DNA of 64,000 bases, taken from contig NZ_JSYN01000009.1 in the NCBI RefSeq assembly GCF_000812965.1, forward strand, positions 61,233 to 125,232, in the 5' to 3' direction. The notes beneath the pieces were generated by a model. It saw only the letters and a list, made by a program, of their open reading frames with translations. It did not search any database and had not been told where the DNA came from. The first letter of the stretch is position 1. Each line of letters opens with the position of its first letter. This DNA comes from Pedobacter kyungheensis. GTDB taxonomy: Bacteria > Bacteroidota > Bacteroidia > Sphingobacteriales > Sphingobacteriaceae. Positions 8,100 to 17,311 of the stretch are shown in pieces. Position numbers and translations under genes: made by a program.

Positions 8100-9545
8100 T
8101 TATTTAACTTCTATTAATTTATATTTTGGTACCAATGCTTTCATCACTGTCCAGCCAATTAAATACGCCACCGCACAGAAAGAGAAAACGATAAAATAAC
8201 CAGCTTCTTTACCGTGGAAACCCATAAAAGTCATTTGGGTATCGCCGGCATAGGTAAACAGTACTCCAGAACCTTTGTTGATGAAAAATGATCCTAAGCC
8301 TCCGGCCATACCACCAATTCCGGTTACGGTAGCAATAGCCTGACGGGGAAACATATCACTTACAGTAGTAAAAATATTAGCTGACCAGGCCTGGTGTGCA
8401 GCCCCTGCAATACCAATAATAATTACCGGCAACCAGTAGCTGTATTGGCCCAAAGGCTGAGCCAGTAAAGCCAATAACGGGAAAAAGGCAAAAATCAGCA
8501 TCGATTTCATCCTTCCATCGTAAGGGTTCATGTTTTTCTTGCCGATAAAATAAGATGGTAACCATCCTCCGATAATCGATAATAAGGTAATAACATATAA
8601 AATAAACAGTGGGAAAGCACTTTCCGTACCGCTCATTTTATAAATATCTTTCAGGTAGGCCGGCGACCAGAACAGGTAAAACCACCATACACCGTCAGTC
8701 ATAAACTTACCAAAAGCAAAAGCCCAGGTTTGTTTAAATTTAAGGCAATCGGCAAACGACAGCTTTTTAACTGGCGATGCAGAAGTAACGGTTTCGCTAA
8801 TTTGTTCATGTGCAACTAAATCCTGCTGGATGTAAGCCAATTCAGCTTTGCTCACGCGCGAGTGGTTTTCCGGTTTGCCATAAAGTAAAATCCAGAACAA
8901 CATCCAGATAAAACCTAAGGCGCCGATAATGATGAACGACATTTCCCAGCCATAAGCCTCAGCAATGTAAGGGATAGTAACGGGAGCCGCTAATGCACCA
9001 ACAGTTGCACCCGCATTAAAAATACTGGTGGCAAAGGCACGGTCTTTTTTTGGGAAATACTCGGCAGTAGCTTTAATGGCTGCCGGAAAGTTCCCTGCCT
9101 CGCCCAATGCCAGTACAAAACGGGCAAAAATAAACAGCGAAAGACTGGTTGATAGAATTAAAGTAGTGTTTCCAACGGTAGAAAGTGCCTGTTTAGCACC
9201 AGCAAAACTCATGGCCCAGGTACCGGTGATAATGCCTGAAGTGGCAATGCCGCAAAAAGCGTGAATACATGCACCTACAGACCAGATACCGATTGCCCAA
9301 AGGAAACCTTTTTTGGTATCCATCCAATCAACAAAACGTCCTGCAACCAACATCGATCCGGCATAAAAAAGAGAGAATAGTGCTGTAATGGTCCCATAGT
9401 CGCTATCTGTCCAGTGAAATTCGGGAACAAAATAGTCTTTCCATGTAAGTGAGAGTACCTGTCGATCTAAATAATTAATGGTGGTTGCAACAAATAACAG
9501 CGTACATATTGTCCATCTGTATTTGCTCATTTTGGTTTGGCTCAT
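8100..9545 (-). CDS. exuT: Hexuronate transporter, MFS anion:cation symporter family
   Basis: An inner-membrane MFS transporter of 481 residues with about twelve hydrophobic segments. The first loop carries NYLDRQVLS, typical of ExuT/GudP-type anion:cation symporters, and the loop after helix 2 has the GRFVDWMDTKKG variant of the MFS motif. Predicted role: proton-coupled import of galacturonate or glucuronate released by the surface pectinases. It lies 22 bases after kdgA and is the last gene before the terminator, so it belongs to the catabolic operon. Two close start codons exist (MSQTK and MSKYR); the first is used. Substrate assignment rests on family plus context. Confidence 0.9.
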   Translation of the reverse strand: MSQTKMSKYRWTICTLLFVATTINYLDRQVLSLTWKDYFVPEFHWTDSDYGTITALFSLFYAGSMLVAGRFVDWMDTKKGFLWAIGIWSVGACIHAFCGIATSGIITGTWAMSFAGAKQALSTVGNTTLILSTSLSLFIFARFVLALGEAGNFPAAIKATAEYFPKKDRAFATSIFNAGATVGALAAPVTIPYIAEAYGWEMSFIIIGALGFIWMLFWILLYGKPENHSRVSKAELAYIQQDLVAHEQISETVTSASPVKKLSFADCLKFKQTWAFAFGKFMTDGVWWFYLFWSPAYLKDIYKMSGTESAFPLFILYVITLLSIIGGWLPSYFIGKKNMNPYDGRMKSMLIFAFFPLLALLAQPLGQYSYWLPVIIIGIAGAAHQAWSANIFTTVSDMFPRQAIATVTGIGGMAGGLGSFFINKGSGVLFTYAGDTQMTFMGFHGKEAGYFIVFSFCAVAYLIGWTVMKALVPKYKLIEVK

Positions 9546-9567
9546 TTCGGTTGTGTGTGGTTAGGGA

Positions 9568-10230
9568 TTACTTACTTTTTTTAATGAGGTCGAGCGCCAG
9601 CTGGGTATTTTCGTACAGTTCATCGTATAGGCCTTTGCTCATCACGTCTTTACTAATTAATTTACTGCCCATACCAACGGCGCAAACACCAGCTTTAAAC
9701 CAGGTTTTTAAATTATCGGCATTAATTTCTACCCCTCCGGTTGGCATAAACAGCTGGCCGGCAAATAAATCTTTGATCGAAGCAATAAATTCGGGGCCTA
9801 AAATATTAGCCGGGAAAATTTTGATTAACATGGCTTTGTGTTCTTGTGCCACACTAATTTCGGTAGGGGTCATACACCCCGGAATCCATAGCATGCCTAT
9901 TTTGTTGGCAATTTCGGCAACAGCCGGATTGATGATCGGCGCAACAATAAAATCGGTTCCGGCTTCAATAAAAGCATTCGCATCAGCAGGGGTTTTAATG
10001 GTACCAATGCCCAGGTAAAGATCGGGCATTTCTGCATCGCGGATTTCTTTTAGCTTTTTAAAATTAGGCAAGGCCGATTTTCCGCGGTTGGTGTATTCGA
10101 AAACACGAACACCTGCTTTGTACAGGGTACGCAATATTTCAACACTTCCCGCTTCGCTATCCTGGTAAAAAAGGGGTAGCATGCCCTGCTCTAAAATGGC
10201 ATCTAAAATTTTGTGCTTGTTACTGATCAT
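9568..10230 (-). CDS. kdgA: KDPG aldolase (2-dehydro-3-deoxy-phosphogluconate aldolase)
   Basis: A class I aldolase of 220 residues that splits 2-keto-3-deoxy-6-phosphogluconate into pyruvate and glyceraldehyde-3-phosphate. The Schiff-base lysine is K137 (AMLIKIFP), E45 lies in VFEYTNRG, and the phosphate-binding region includes GIGTIKT (74-80) and MPTGGVE. Length matches the trimeric Eda/KdgA family. It starts 2 bases after the kdgK stop codon, so the two are likely translationally coupled. The same enzyme often also acts on 4-hydroxy-2-oxoglutarate. Confidence 0.94.
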   Translation of the reverse strand: MISNKHKILDAILEQGMLPLFYQDSEAGSVEILRTLYKAGVRVFEYTNRGKSALPNFKKLKEIRDAEMPDLYLGIGTIKTPADANAFIEAGTDFIVAPIINPAVAEIANKIGMLWIPGCMTPTEISVAQEHKAMLIKIFPANILGPEFIASIKDLFAGQLFMPTGGVEINADNLKTWFKAGVCAVGMGSKLISKDVMSKGLYDELYENTQLALDLIKKSK

Positions 10231-10232
10231 GG

Positions 10233-11279
10233 TTATATAATTCGTTTTTCTATATCGGCCACGGTACTGGTTGTGGCATCACTTGCAATGTATAATTTAT
10301 CGTATGCAGCTGCGGTAGCAAAATTTAAGGTTTCTTTAGCTGAAAGGCCATTGTAGAAGCCATAAATCAATCCACCCATAAAGCAATCGCCGCTACCAAC
10401 TTTGTCTAAAATCTCTTCAGAAACATATTCTTCTGAAACGGTTAGCGCATTGTTGGTATAAATGGCAGTATAATAGCGGATGCCTTTGCCATGATCGAAC
10501 CTGAAGGTATTGGCTACAGCTTTACACGCCGGAAACAAACTTAATATTTCTTTAGAAGTATCGGTGGCTTGTTGCAGTAACGTTTCTTTTGCATAACCTT
10601 CGGTTGGCAGCAAATCAGGGTGAAGTGCTGTACCCAGCATTTTATTTGCTGCCCACACATTGCCCATAATTAAAGTACAATACTTAGCCAGCTCAGGTAA
10701 AATGTCAATAGGCTCTTTACCGTATTTCCAAAGTTTGGCGCGGTAATTTAAGTCTAATGAAATGGTAATGTTTCTGGTGCTGGCAGCTTTTAGTGCTTCC
10801 AGGCAAACATCGGCAATATTTTGGTTAATGGCCGGGCAAATGGCACTGAAATGGAACCAGGCTACATCTTCAAACACTTCGTTCCAGTTAATCTGTCCAA
10901 CTTTTAAATCGGCATAGGCCGAATTAGCGCGATCGTAAATTACCCCCGCATTTTTAAGGTCTTTCCCTTTTGGCAGGTAATAAAGGCCTAAACGTTCGCC
11001 ATGATAAACCATTGGCGTAGTATCGATATTGCGCATATTCAGGTATTCAACAATTTCGCGGGTTACCGAATTATCGGGCACAGCCGAAAGGTAGGCCGAA
11101 GGCACATTCCATAAAGCTAAGGCGGTAGCTACATTGAGCTCGGCACCTCCCACATAAAACGGTAGTTTATTTTCTTTTAACCATTGCCCATCCATATCCG
11201 GACAGATGCGTAAAAGTATTTCACCAAAGCTTAAAACTTTTTTTCCTTTTTTTGATGAATCGAATATTTGGGTACTCAT
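10233..11279 (-). CDS. kdgK: 2-keto-3-deoxygluconate kinase (PfkB family)
   Basis: A PfkB-family sugar kinase of 348 residues. It has the N-terminal GG motif (VGGAELNVATALA, about 43-55), the mid SLDLNYR motif (174-180), and the C-terminal GSGDCF with the catalytic base D298. Sugar preference is inferred from position between uxaC and kdgA, which calls for phosphorylation of 2-keto-3-deoxygluconate at C6. The gap to uxaC is 114 bases and that to kdgA is 2 bases. Another PfkB substrate is possible but unlikely in this context. Confidence 0.9.
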   Translation of the reverse strand: MSTQIFDSSKKGKKVLSFGEILLRICPDMDGQWLKENKLPFYVGGAELNVATALALWNVPSAYLSAVPDNSVTREIVEYLNMRNIDTTPMVYHGERLGLYYLPKGKDLKNAGVIYDRANSAYADLKVGQINWNEVFEDVAWFHFSAICPAINQNIADVCLEALKAASTRNITISLDLNYRAKLWKYGKEPIDILPELAKYCTLIMGNVWAANKMLGTALHPDLLPTEGYAKETLLQQATDTSKEILSLFPACKAVANTFRFDHGKGIRYYTAIYTNNALTVSEEYVSEEILDKVGSGDCFMGGLIYGFYNGLSAKETLNFATAAAYDKLYIASDATTSTVADIEKRII

Positions 11280-11393
11280 TTTTGTAAATAATCGGCTTTT
11301 TTCATGCTGTTTTCTGCAACGGTATGAAAATGGAAGTAAAACGTTTGAAATGCGTTGAATCCAACGAAATTCTTCTTAAAAGCCTGATTTTGG

Positions 11394-12794
11394 TTAAAAT
11401 TTAAAGTAATTTTTTGCGTTAAAGTACGAAATATCCTGCACAATTTTACCAACCCACTCCAGGTCGTTAGGCAATTCTCCGTTTTCGATGTCGGCTCCAA
11501 ACAGGTTACAAACAATCCTTCTGAAATATTCGTGACGAGGGAAGGAAAGGAAGCTGCGCGAATCGGTAAGCATACCTACCAGGCGACTTAAAAGCCCCAT
11601 GTTCGATAGTGCATTTAATTGTTTAATCATCCCGTCTTTTTGGTCTAAAAACCACCAGGCCGATCCGAATTGCACTTTACCTGCTACAGAACCATCGTTA
11701 AAGTTACCGATCATGGTCGCAATTAACTCATTATCTGCCGGATTAAGGTTGTAGATGATGGTTTTGGCCAGTTTATCCTGGTTATCCAAACGGTTTAAGA
11801 ATTTAGAAAGCATGCGGGCCTGGCTAAAATCACCAATCGAATCCCAGCCAGTATCGGGACCTAATTGCCTTAACATGCGGGCATTGTTGTTGCGTAACGC
11901 ACCTAAATGGTATTGTTGTACCCAGCCTTTTTCGTGATCCCACTCAGCAAAATAAACGAGCATGGCCGATTTGAATTTCAGGTTTTCTTCGTAAGAAATG
12001 TCTTTTTTACTGCGGATTTTGTCAAAAATGGCGCTGATTTCTGCTTCTGTATAATCTTCGGCATAAATCTGCTCTAAGCCGTGGTCAGATACCGAGCAGC
12101 CATTATCTGCAAAGTAATCGTGGCGGCTTTTCAATGCATCAATATAGTCCTGGAAATTGCTGATGGTTTTATCGACTACCGTTTCCAGTTTATCAATATA
12201 TTGGTTTAGGCCTTCAATGTCATCGCTGTTCATGGCTTTATCGGGGCGGAAAGCAGGTAACATTTTCAGGTTTGCACCTTCTCTGGCCAGTTGCTGGTGA
12301 AAGTTCAGGCTATCTAAAGGATCATCGGTAGTACAAACCGATTCTACATTCATTTTGGACAATAAACCGCGTACTGAATACTCCGGAGTTTGCAGTTTAG
12401 CCGAGCATTCATCGTAAATTTTCTGCGCAGTTTTGCCCGAAAGTAAATCGGTAACGCCGAAATAACGCTGAAGTTCTAAATGTGTCCAGTGGTAAAGTGG
12501 GTTACGCAAAGTATAAGGAACGGTTTCTGCCCATTTCTCAAATTTCTCAAAATCAGAACCTGCACCGGTGATGTATTTTTCGTCAACACCATTGGCACGC
12601 ATTGCACGCCATTTGTAATGGTCGCCGGCCAGCCAAACCTGAGTCATATTGGCAAACTGTGTGTTGTTGGCAATTTGCTCTGGAATGAGGTGGTTATGGT
12701 AATCTATAATCGGTAAGGGTTTTGCAAAATTGTGATAAAGCTTTTCAGCAGTTTTGCTCTCCAAAAGAAAATTTTCGTCTAAAAAAGGTTTCAT
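11394..12794 (-). CDS. uxaC: Glucuronate/galacturonate isomerase
   Basis: An uronate isomerase of 466 residues, of the amidohydrolase superfamily, that converts D-galacturonate to D-tagaturonate (and D-glucuronate to D-fructuronate). The N-terminal IIDYHNHL gives the metal-binding pair H32/H34. Near the C-terminus, the MLTDSRSFLSFPRHEYFRR stretch is highly typical of the family. It is the entry enzyme of the pathway encoded here. Upstream, a 93-base gap to uxaA contains two hairpins; downstream lies kdgK. Full length with no lesion seen. Confidence 0.95.
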   Translation of the reverse strand: MKPFLDENFLLESKTAEKLYHNFAKPLPIIDYHNHLIPEQIANNTQFANMTQVWLAGDHYKWRAMRANGVDEKYITGAGSDFEKFEKWAETVPYTLRNPLYHWTHLELQRYFGVTDLLSGKTAQKIYDECSAKLQTPEYSVRGLLSKMNVESVCTTDDPLDSLNFHQQLAREGANLKMLPAFRPDKAMNSDDIEGLNQYIDKLETVVDKTISNFQDYIDALKSRHDYFADNGCSVSDHGLEQIYAEDYTEAEISAIFDKIRSKKDISYEENLKFKSAMLVYFAEWDHEKGWVQQYHLGALRNNNARMLRQLGPDTGWDSIGDFSQARMLSKFLNRLDNQDKLAKTIIYNLNPADNELIATMIGNFNDGSVAGKVQFGSAWWFLDQKDGMIKQLNALSNMGLLSRLVGMLTDSRSFLSFPRHEYFRRIVCNLFGADIENGELPNDLEWVGKIVQDISYFNAKNYFKF

Positions 12795-12810
12795 GCTATG
12801 TGATTGTTAC

Positions 12811-12879
12811 TGGTGGTCAGTGTCTCCAAAGACCACTAAATTGAATTAAACTAGGTGAGGTCAGTGCAGACACTGATCT
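12811..12879. repeat. Hairpin pair of the GTG-YCTR-CAC repeat family between uxaA and uxaC
   Basis: A first weak hairpin pairs GTGGTC (12813-12818) with GACCAC (12831-12836). A second pairs GGTCAGTG with CACTGATC around a CAGA loop (about 12859-12878, one G-T pair). The second has the same design as the hairpins at 17279, 44703, 44981 and 45054. Inside an operon these could be inserted repeats or sites that set relative expression. Confidence 0.5.
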
Positions 12880-12887
12880 TGGCATAA

Positions 12888-14534
12888 TTAAAGGCTTACA
12901 CCGCGTTTCCACGGAATAAAATCGTCCTGGTTTAATAAGACTGCCTTTGGAATCACCTCGCCACTTGCCGCTTTGATACAGTATTCCAGAATATCTTCGC
13001 CCATTTGTTCGATGGTTTTTTCGCCTTCGATCACCGGGCCGCAATTGATATCGATAATATCGCCCATGCGTTTGGTTAAGGCATTATTGGTAGATACTTT
13101 AATGGTTGGGCAAACGGGGTTTCCGGTAGGTGTACCCAGTCCGGTTGTAAATAAAATCAAAGTTGCACCCGATGCTGCTTTACCGGTAGTGGCTTCTACA
13201 TCGTTACCCGGCGTACAAACTAAATTGAGGCCAGGTTTGGTTGCAGGTTCGGTATAATCCAAAACATCTTCAACCGGCGAGGTTCCGCCTTTTTTTGCAG
13301 CGCCAGTGCTTTTTATGGCATCGGTAATTAAACCATCTTTAATATTGCCTGGTGATGGGTTCATGAAAAAGCCCGAGCCTACGTTTTCTGCCGACTGGTT
13401 GTAAGCCGTCATTAACTGAATAAACTTTCGTGCAGCGGTTTCATCTTTCGTACGATCAATCAGCTGTTGTTCTGCACCACAAAGTTCAGGGAACTCGGCC
13501 AGTAGTACAGTTCCGCCTAAGGCCACCAATAAATCGGAAGTATACCCTACTGCCGGATTTGCACTAATGCCGCTAAAACCATCGCTTCCACCGCATTTAA
13601 CACCTAAAACCAGTTTGCTTAATGGTGCCGGCTGACGTTCAATTTTATTGATTTCGGTTAAGCCGATAAAAGTTTTTCTGATGGCTTCTTTAACCAGTTG
13701 CTCTTCGCTTTGCGATTGTTGCTGCTCGAAAACAAATAAAGGTTTATCGAAGTTAGGGCTGCGGTGCTTCAGGTCTTCCATAAAATCGTGCACCTGTAAA
13801 TTCTGGCAACCTAAACTTAAAACGGTAACACCGGCAACATTCGGATGATCGGCATAAGCAGCCAGTAGCTTGCTTAAAACAGCCGCATCCTGACGGGTAC
13901 CGCCACAACCACCCTGGTGATTTAAAAATTTAATGCCATCAACGTTTTTAAAAACACGGTTGGCTGATGGATTGGCCTGTCCGATTGATGCAGGATCGGC
14001 TTCGGCTAAAATTTCGCCGTTTTTATACGCTTCTACCAGCTCGTGTGCATACGATTTGTATTTATCGGTTACCGCATAACCCAACTCGTTGTGTAAAGCC
14101 TCGCGGATTACATCCAGGTTGCGGTTTTCGCAAAAAACTGTTGGAATAAACAACCAGTAATTGGCTGTACCCACACGACCATCGCTGCGGATGTAACCGT
14201 TAAAAGTACGACCTTCAAATTTAGAAACATCGGGTGCCTGCCATTGGTAATGGTACGGACGGAATTCGAATGGATCAGATGCGTGTTTGGTATTTTCGGT
14301 GTCCATTAAGCCACCTTTAAGGATGAAGTGCTGCGCCTTCCCAACCAAAACACCATACATGATAATGTGGTCGCCCTGGTTCATGTCCTGCATAAAAAAT
14401 TTATGCTTGGCCGGAATGTCATCCTGTAAAATATATTCCTGTCCATCGTGGATAACGGTTTCGCCTTTTGCCAGGTTTTGAAGCGCAACCAATACATTAT
14501 CGTTAGGATGGATTTTTAAAATTCTAGTAACCAT
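12888..14534 (-). CDS. uxaA: Altronate dehydratase
   Basis: A dehydratase of 548 residues that converts D-altronate to 2-keto-3-deoxygluconate. The N-terminal SAF-type domain occupies about residues 1-100 (ILKIHPNDNVLVALQNLAKG). The large catalytic domain of the altronate/galactarate dehydratase family follows (LNHQGGCGGTRQDA, KCGGSDGFSGISANPAVGY, INCGPVIEGE). Both parts are in one chain, as in full-length UxaA. Its ATG follows the uxaB stop after one base, implying coupled translation. These enzymes are iron- or manganese-dependent. Confidence 0.95.
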   Translation of the reverse strand: MVTRILKIHPNDNVLVALQNLAKGETVIHDGQEYILQDDIPAKHKFFMQDMNQGDHIIMYGVLVGKAQHFILKGGLMDTENTKHASDPFEFRPYHYQWQAPDVSKFEGRTFNGYIRSDGRVGTANYWLFIPTVFCENRNLDVIREALHNELGYAVTDKYKSYAHELVEAYKNGEILAEADPASIGQANPSANRVFKNVDGIKFLNHQGGCGGTRQDAAVLSKLLAAYADHPNVAGVTVLSLGCQNLQVHDFMEDLKHRSPNFDKPLFVFEQQQSQSEEQLVKEAIRKTFIGLTEINKIERQPAPLSKLVLGVKCGGSDGFSGISANPAVGYTSDLLVALGGTVLLAEFPELCGAEQQLIDRTKDETAARKFIQLMTAYNQSAENVGSGFFMNPSPGNIKDGLITDAIKSTGAAKKGGTSPVEDVLDYTEPATKPGLNLVCTPGNDVEATTGKAASGATLILFTTGLGTPTGNPVCPTIKVSTNNALTKRMGDIIDINCGPVIEGEKTIEQMGEDILEYCIKAASGEVIPKAVLLNQDDFIPWKRGVSL

Positions 14535-14535
14535 T

Positions 14536-16047
14536 TTAAATTGTTCTTTCTGAATGCAAGTTACCTAAAGTTTCTTTTGCACCTTTATTTTGTAATAAAT
14601 CAACGTACGATTTTACGGCCGCGTTAAAGCCAGGGTAGTTGTTTAAGTTCTTGTCCCACAAACGTCTGTCGCCAAGCGTACTGTCAACTACTGTTTCAGG
14701 GTTTTTCCAGTATTCGTATAAAATTCCGGCAAATTCATCATCAATAGGGTAGGTTTTTCCGGCTACATTTGCAACAAAAACATCGCCCTCTTTAGCTACA
14801 TTCATGAAAAGGATGTAGGCTGCTACACCAAGTGCTGTAAGTTGGGGCACTTCATTTTTTAAAGCATAGTACCTTCTGATTAAAGGCATGTTACGCATCT
14901 GCAATTTGGAAGTATAGTTTAAGGTAATGGCCTGCCATTTGTGTTCTAATGCCGGGTTGCTGAAACGGTCGATTACACTTTTTGCGAATGCAAGGGCTTC
15001 ATCGTAAGTAATGTCTTCGTTTACCACTGCCGGAGCAATTTCGTCCTGCATTAGTTTTAAAACATGTGCCGAGAATTCTTCGTTGGCCATGGCTTCTTTT
15101 ACCGTGTTAAAGCCGGCTAAAATGGCCAAACCACAGCTAATGGTATGAGTTCCGTTCAGTAAACGGAGTTTTAATTCTTTAAATTTATCGATAGATGGAA
15201 CAATGAAAATGCCTTTATCGGCTTTGGCAAAAGATAAGATGTCTTTTACCTTTTCGCTCGATGATTCGATGGCCCAAAGCCTGAAAGGTTCAGCCATAAT
15301 CATCAGCTCATCTTCATAACCCAATTCGTTTTCAATGGCTTTCTGTTCAGCTGCAGGCAGTTTTCCCGGTACAATGCGGTCTACCAGAGTTTTGCAGAAG
15401 TGATTGGCGGTTTTTAACCAGTTTTCGAAATCCCAGCCCAGTTTGTTTTGGATGGCCAGGTTCAGTACAATCTCTTTCAGTTTATCGGCATTATCACTAA
15501 TCAGTTCGGTTGGTACAATCACCATTCCGCTTTCAGCCGATCCGTTAAAGGCTTTGTAACGCTCGTGCAAAAAGGCAAGCAATTTACCGGGATAAGATTG
15601 CGGAGGGTTGTCTGTAATTTTATCTTCGCTTTTTACAATACCTACTTCGGTGGTATTCGAAATCACCACCTGCATTTCGGGCTGATGTGCTGCTTTTAAA
15701 ATTTCGGCCCAATCTTGCGAAGCCGACAATACGCGGCTGATGGATGAATTAATGGTGTTTTCTGCTACATTAACCCCATCTTCTATACCTTTAACGCACA
15801 GGGTGTACAGGTTGTCTTGTTGCGAAAAAGCATCGGCACCACCTTTTGAGGTCGATTTAACCACCAGTACACGGCCATTAAAAATACCCTGGTGGTTAGC
15901 TTTGTCGATAAAATAATCGGGTAAACCGCGCAGTAAAACGCCGGTACCAAACTGGATTACCTTTTCTGGTAACGCTAAAATTTCAGCAGTTGGTTTAGTA
16001 ACCTTTTCGCCGCTGATGCTGTTTAAATTTTCTTTGTTTAAAACCAT
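14536..16047 (-). CDS. uxaB: Tagaturonate reductase (altronate oxidoreductase)
   Basis: An NADH-dependent polyol dehydrogenase of 503 residues from the mannitol dehydrogenase superfamily, reducing D-tagaturonate to D-altronate. The N-terminal nucleotide-binding region begins VIQFGTGVLLRGLPDYFID (about 31-49), and the central helix carries KLRLLNGTHTISCG, typical of the catalytic domain. It is first of the tightly packed catabolic genes, 56 bases after the pectate lyase stop and 1 base before uxaA. A fructuronate reductase (UxuB) is the alternative; pairing with uxaA rather than uxuA favours tagaturonate. Confidence 0.93.
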   Translation of the reverse strand: MVLNKENLNSISGEKVTKPTAEILALPEKVIQFGTGVLLRGLPDYFIDKANHQGIFNGRVLVVKSTSKGGADAFSQQDNLYTLCVKGIEDGVNVAENTINSSISRVLSASQDWAEILKAAHQPEMQVVISNTTEVGIVKSEDKITDNPPQSYPGKLLAFLHERYKAFNGSAESGMVIVPTELISDNADKLKEIVLNLAIQNKLGWDFENWLKTANHFCKTLVDRIVPGKLPAAEQKAIENELGYEDELMIMAEPFRLWAIESSSEKVKDILSFAKADKGIFIVPSIDKFKELKLRLLNGTHTISCGLAILAGFNTVKEAMANEEFSAHVLKLMQDEIAPAVVNEDITYDEALAFAKSVIDRFSNPALEHKWQAITLNYTSKLQMRNMPLIRRYYALKNEVPQLTALGVAAYILFMNVAKEGDVFVANVAGKTYPIDDEFAGILYEYWKNPETVVDSTLGDRRLWDKNLNNYPGFNAAVKSYVDLLQNKGAKETLGNLHSERTI

Positions 16048-16103
16048 TGCTGTGTCTTTTCTGTCATTTGCTTTTTTCGCCGCAATGACGTGTTAAACCA
16101 TTT

Positions 16104-17132
16104 TTATTTGCTGTTTGTGGCTAACCACTTCGGATAATCTTTTTCTATAAATTTTTGTGCCCAGCTGCCGTACCAGGCGTAACCGTTTCTGCGTTCGGGA
16201 ATCAGCTCCTCCAGTTTTAGCTTAATGCTGTTATCCCTGTCGCCGAAAATCGGAATGTTTTTATCGAGATCGTAAAAACGTGCCCAAACCATCGATGACT
16301 GATCGGCAACCAGCGCAGCACTTTTTTCCTTTGTTTTCGGGTCGGTACCTCTTTCGAAACGGTAGCCTGCAATTTTATAGGTATTAAACCAATTGTAGGC
16401 AGCTGTTACTGCAGCTTTAATTTGTGGAGAAGGATTTTTAAAACGCATTAAAAAGCGGGTAATGCCCATCGATTCGCTTGTACTTAAAGATGCCGGCTCA
16501 AAATTACGGGCCTTTGCGGGCAGCAAGCTGTCTTTATCATACTGTGCTCCCCAAATGCTTAAAACACCATTTTGTTTTACCTGTGTTTTCAAAATGCAGT
16601 CTACTCCTTTAGTAACGGCGCGTTCAGCTTTTGGGATATAGCTGGCGTTTACGACGTCGAAATCGTTTTTCTTCGTTACGATGTCTTCCAGGATATCCAG
16701 CACGTTAATCATGGCATCATCGTTATAGGTGATCTCTGAACGGTAAAGCGCTTTATCCGGGTAATATTGTGGCCATCCGCCATTGGCATACTGGGCTTCC
16801 AGGATATAATCAATTCCTTTTTCGGCAGCTTTGAGGTAAGCGGGGTTTTGTGTTTTTTTGTAGGCTTTAATCAGATATACCACTTCTCTGCTGGTGGCTT
16901 TGTTATCGAACGTAGCGTGTAAATCTTTAGTGGCTTTTATTTTGGCCAAAAGCTCAGGGGTTAAGGCTGCGCCATAGTTAACCACGCTCTTATCTTCCAG
17001 TTGCTTGGGCCAGCCGCCATTGCCTAGCTGATAAACCAGCATTTTATCGGCGGTCGAGTCTGCAGCTTGCTGCGCAAAGCACGACAGCATCAGTGTGCTG
17101 CAAATGAGGGTTAATACTATTTTTATTTTCAT
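16104..17132 (-). CDS. Secreted pectate lyase, family PL10
   Basis: A secreted polysaccharide lyase of 342 residues from the ATG at 17132; the frame extends nine codons upstream, but this start gives a clean signal peptide ending near LSCFAQ. A PL10-like (alpha/alpha) fold is suggested by repeated helical segments and the GGWPKQL and GGWPQYYPDKALYRSEITYNDDAM motifs. It cleaves de-esterified homogalacturonan by beta-elimination, giving unsaturated oligogalacturonides for GH105 and GH28. It sits directly upstream of uxaB and may share its transcript, linking depolymerisation with uronate catabolism. Confidence 0.9.
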   Translation of the reverse strand: MKIKIVLTLICSTLMLSCFAQQAADSTADKMLVYQLGNGGWPKQLEDKSVVNYGAALTPELLAKIKATKDLHATFDNKATSREVVYLIKAYKKTQNPAYLKAAEKGIDYILEAQYANGGWPQYYPDKALYRSEITYNDDAMINVLDILEDIVTKKNDFDVVNASYIPKAERAVTKGVDCILKTQVKQNGVLSIWGAQYDKDSLLPAKARNFEPASLSTSESMGITRFLMRFKNPSPQIKAAVTAAYNWFNTYKIAGYRFERGTDPKTKEKSAALVADQSSMVWARFYDLDKNIPIFGDRDNSIKLKLEELIPERRNGYAWYGSWAQKFIEKDYPKWLATNSK

Positions 17133-17150
17133 TGTTTGCTTGTTAGTTTT

Positions 17151-17304
17151 TTCTGCCACGGAGGCAGGGATTAACAGGTTTTTTTTGATTTTTATAAGGC
17201 TGTGATTGTCCTTCGACAGGCTCAGGATGACAGCTTTATTTAGTCTTTTTCCGTGTCTCTGTGGTTAATATTTCTCCTATAGGTTGGTGTCCTCACCGAC
17301 CTAT
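17151..17304. repeat. Composite repeat patch between GH105 and pectate lyase genes
   Basis: This 180-base gap contains CCACGGAG and its partner word CCGTGTCTCTGTGGTTAA, a single TTCGACAGGCTCAGGATGACAG arm near 17214, and a hairpin (17279-17289 with 17294-17304; 10 of 11 pairs around TCCT) of the GTG-YCTR-CAC family. The hairpin lies 8 bases past the GH105 stop codon and could shape the transcript 3' end. No gene is visible. Confidence 0.55.
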
Positions 17305-17311
17305 TCTCTCT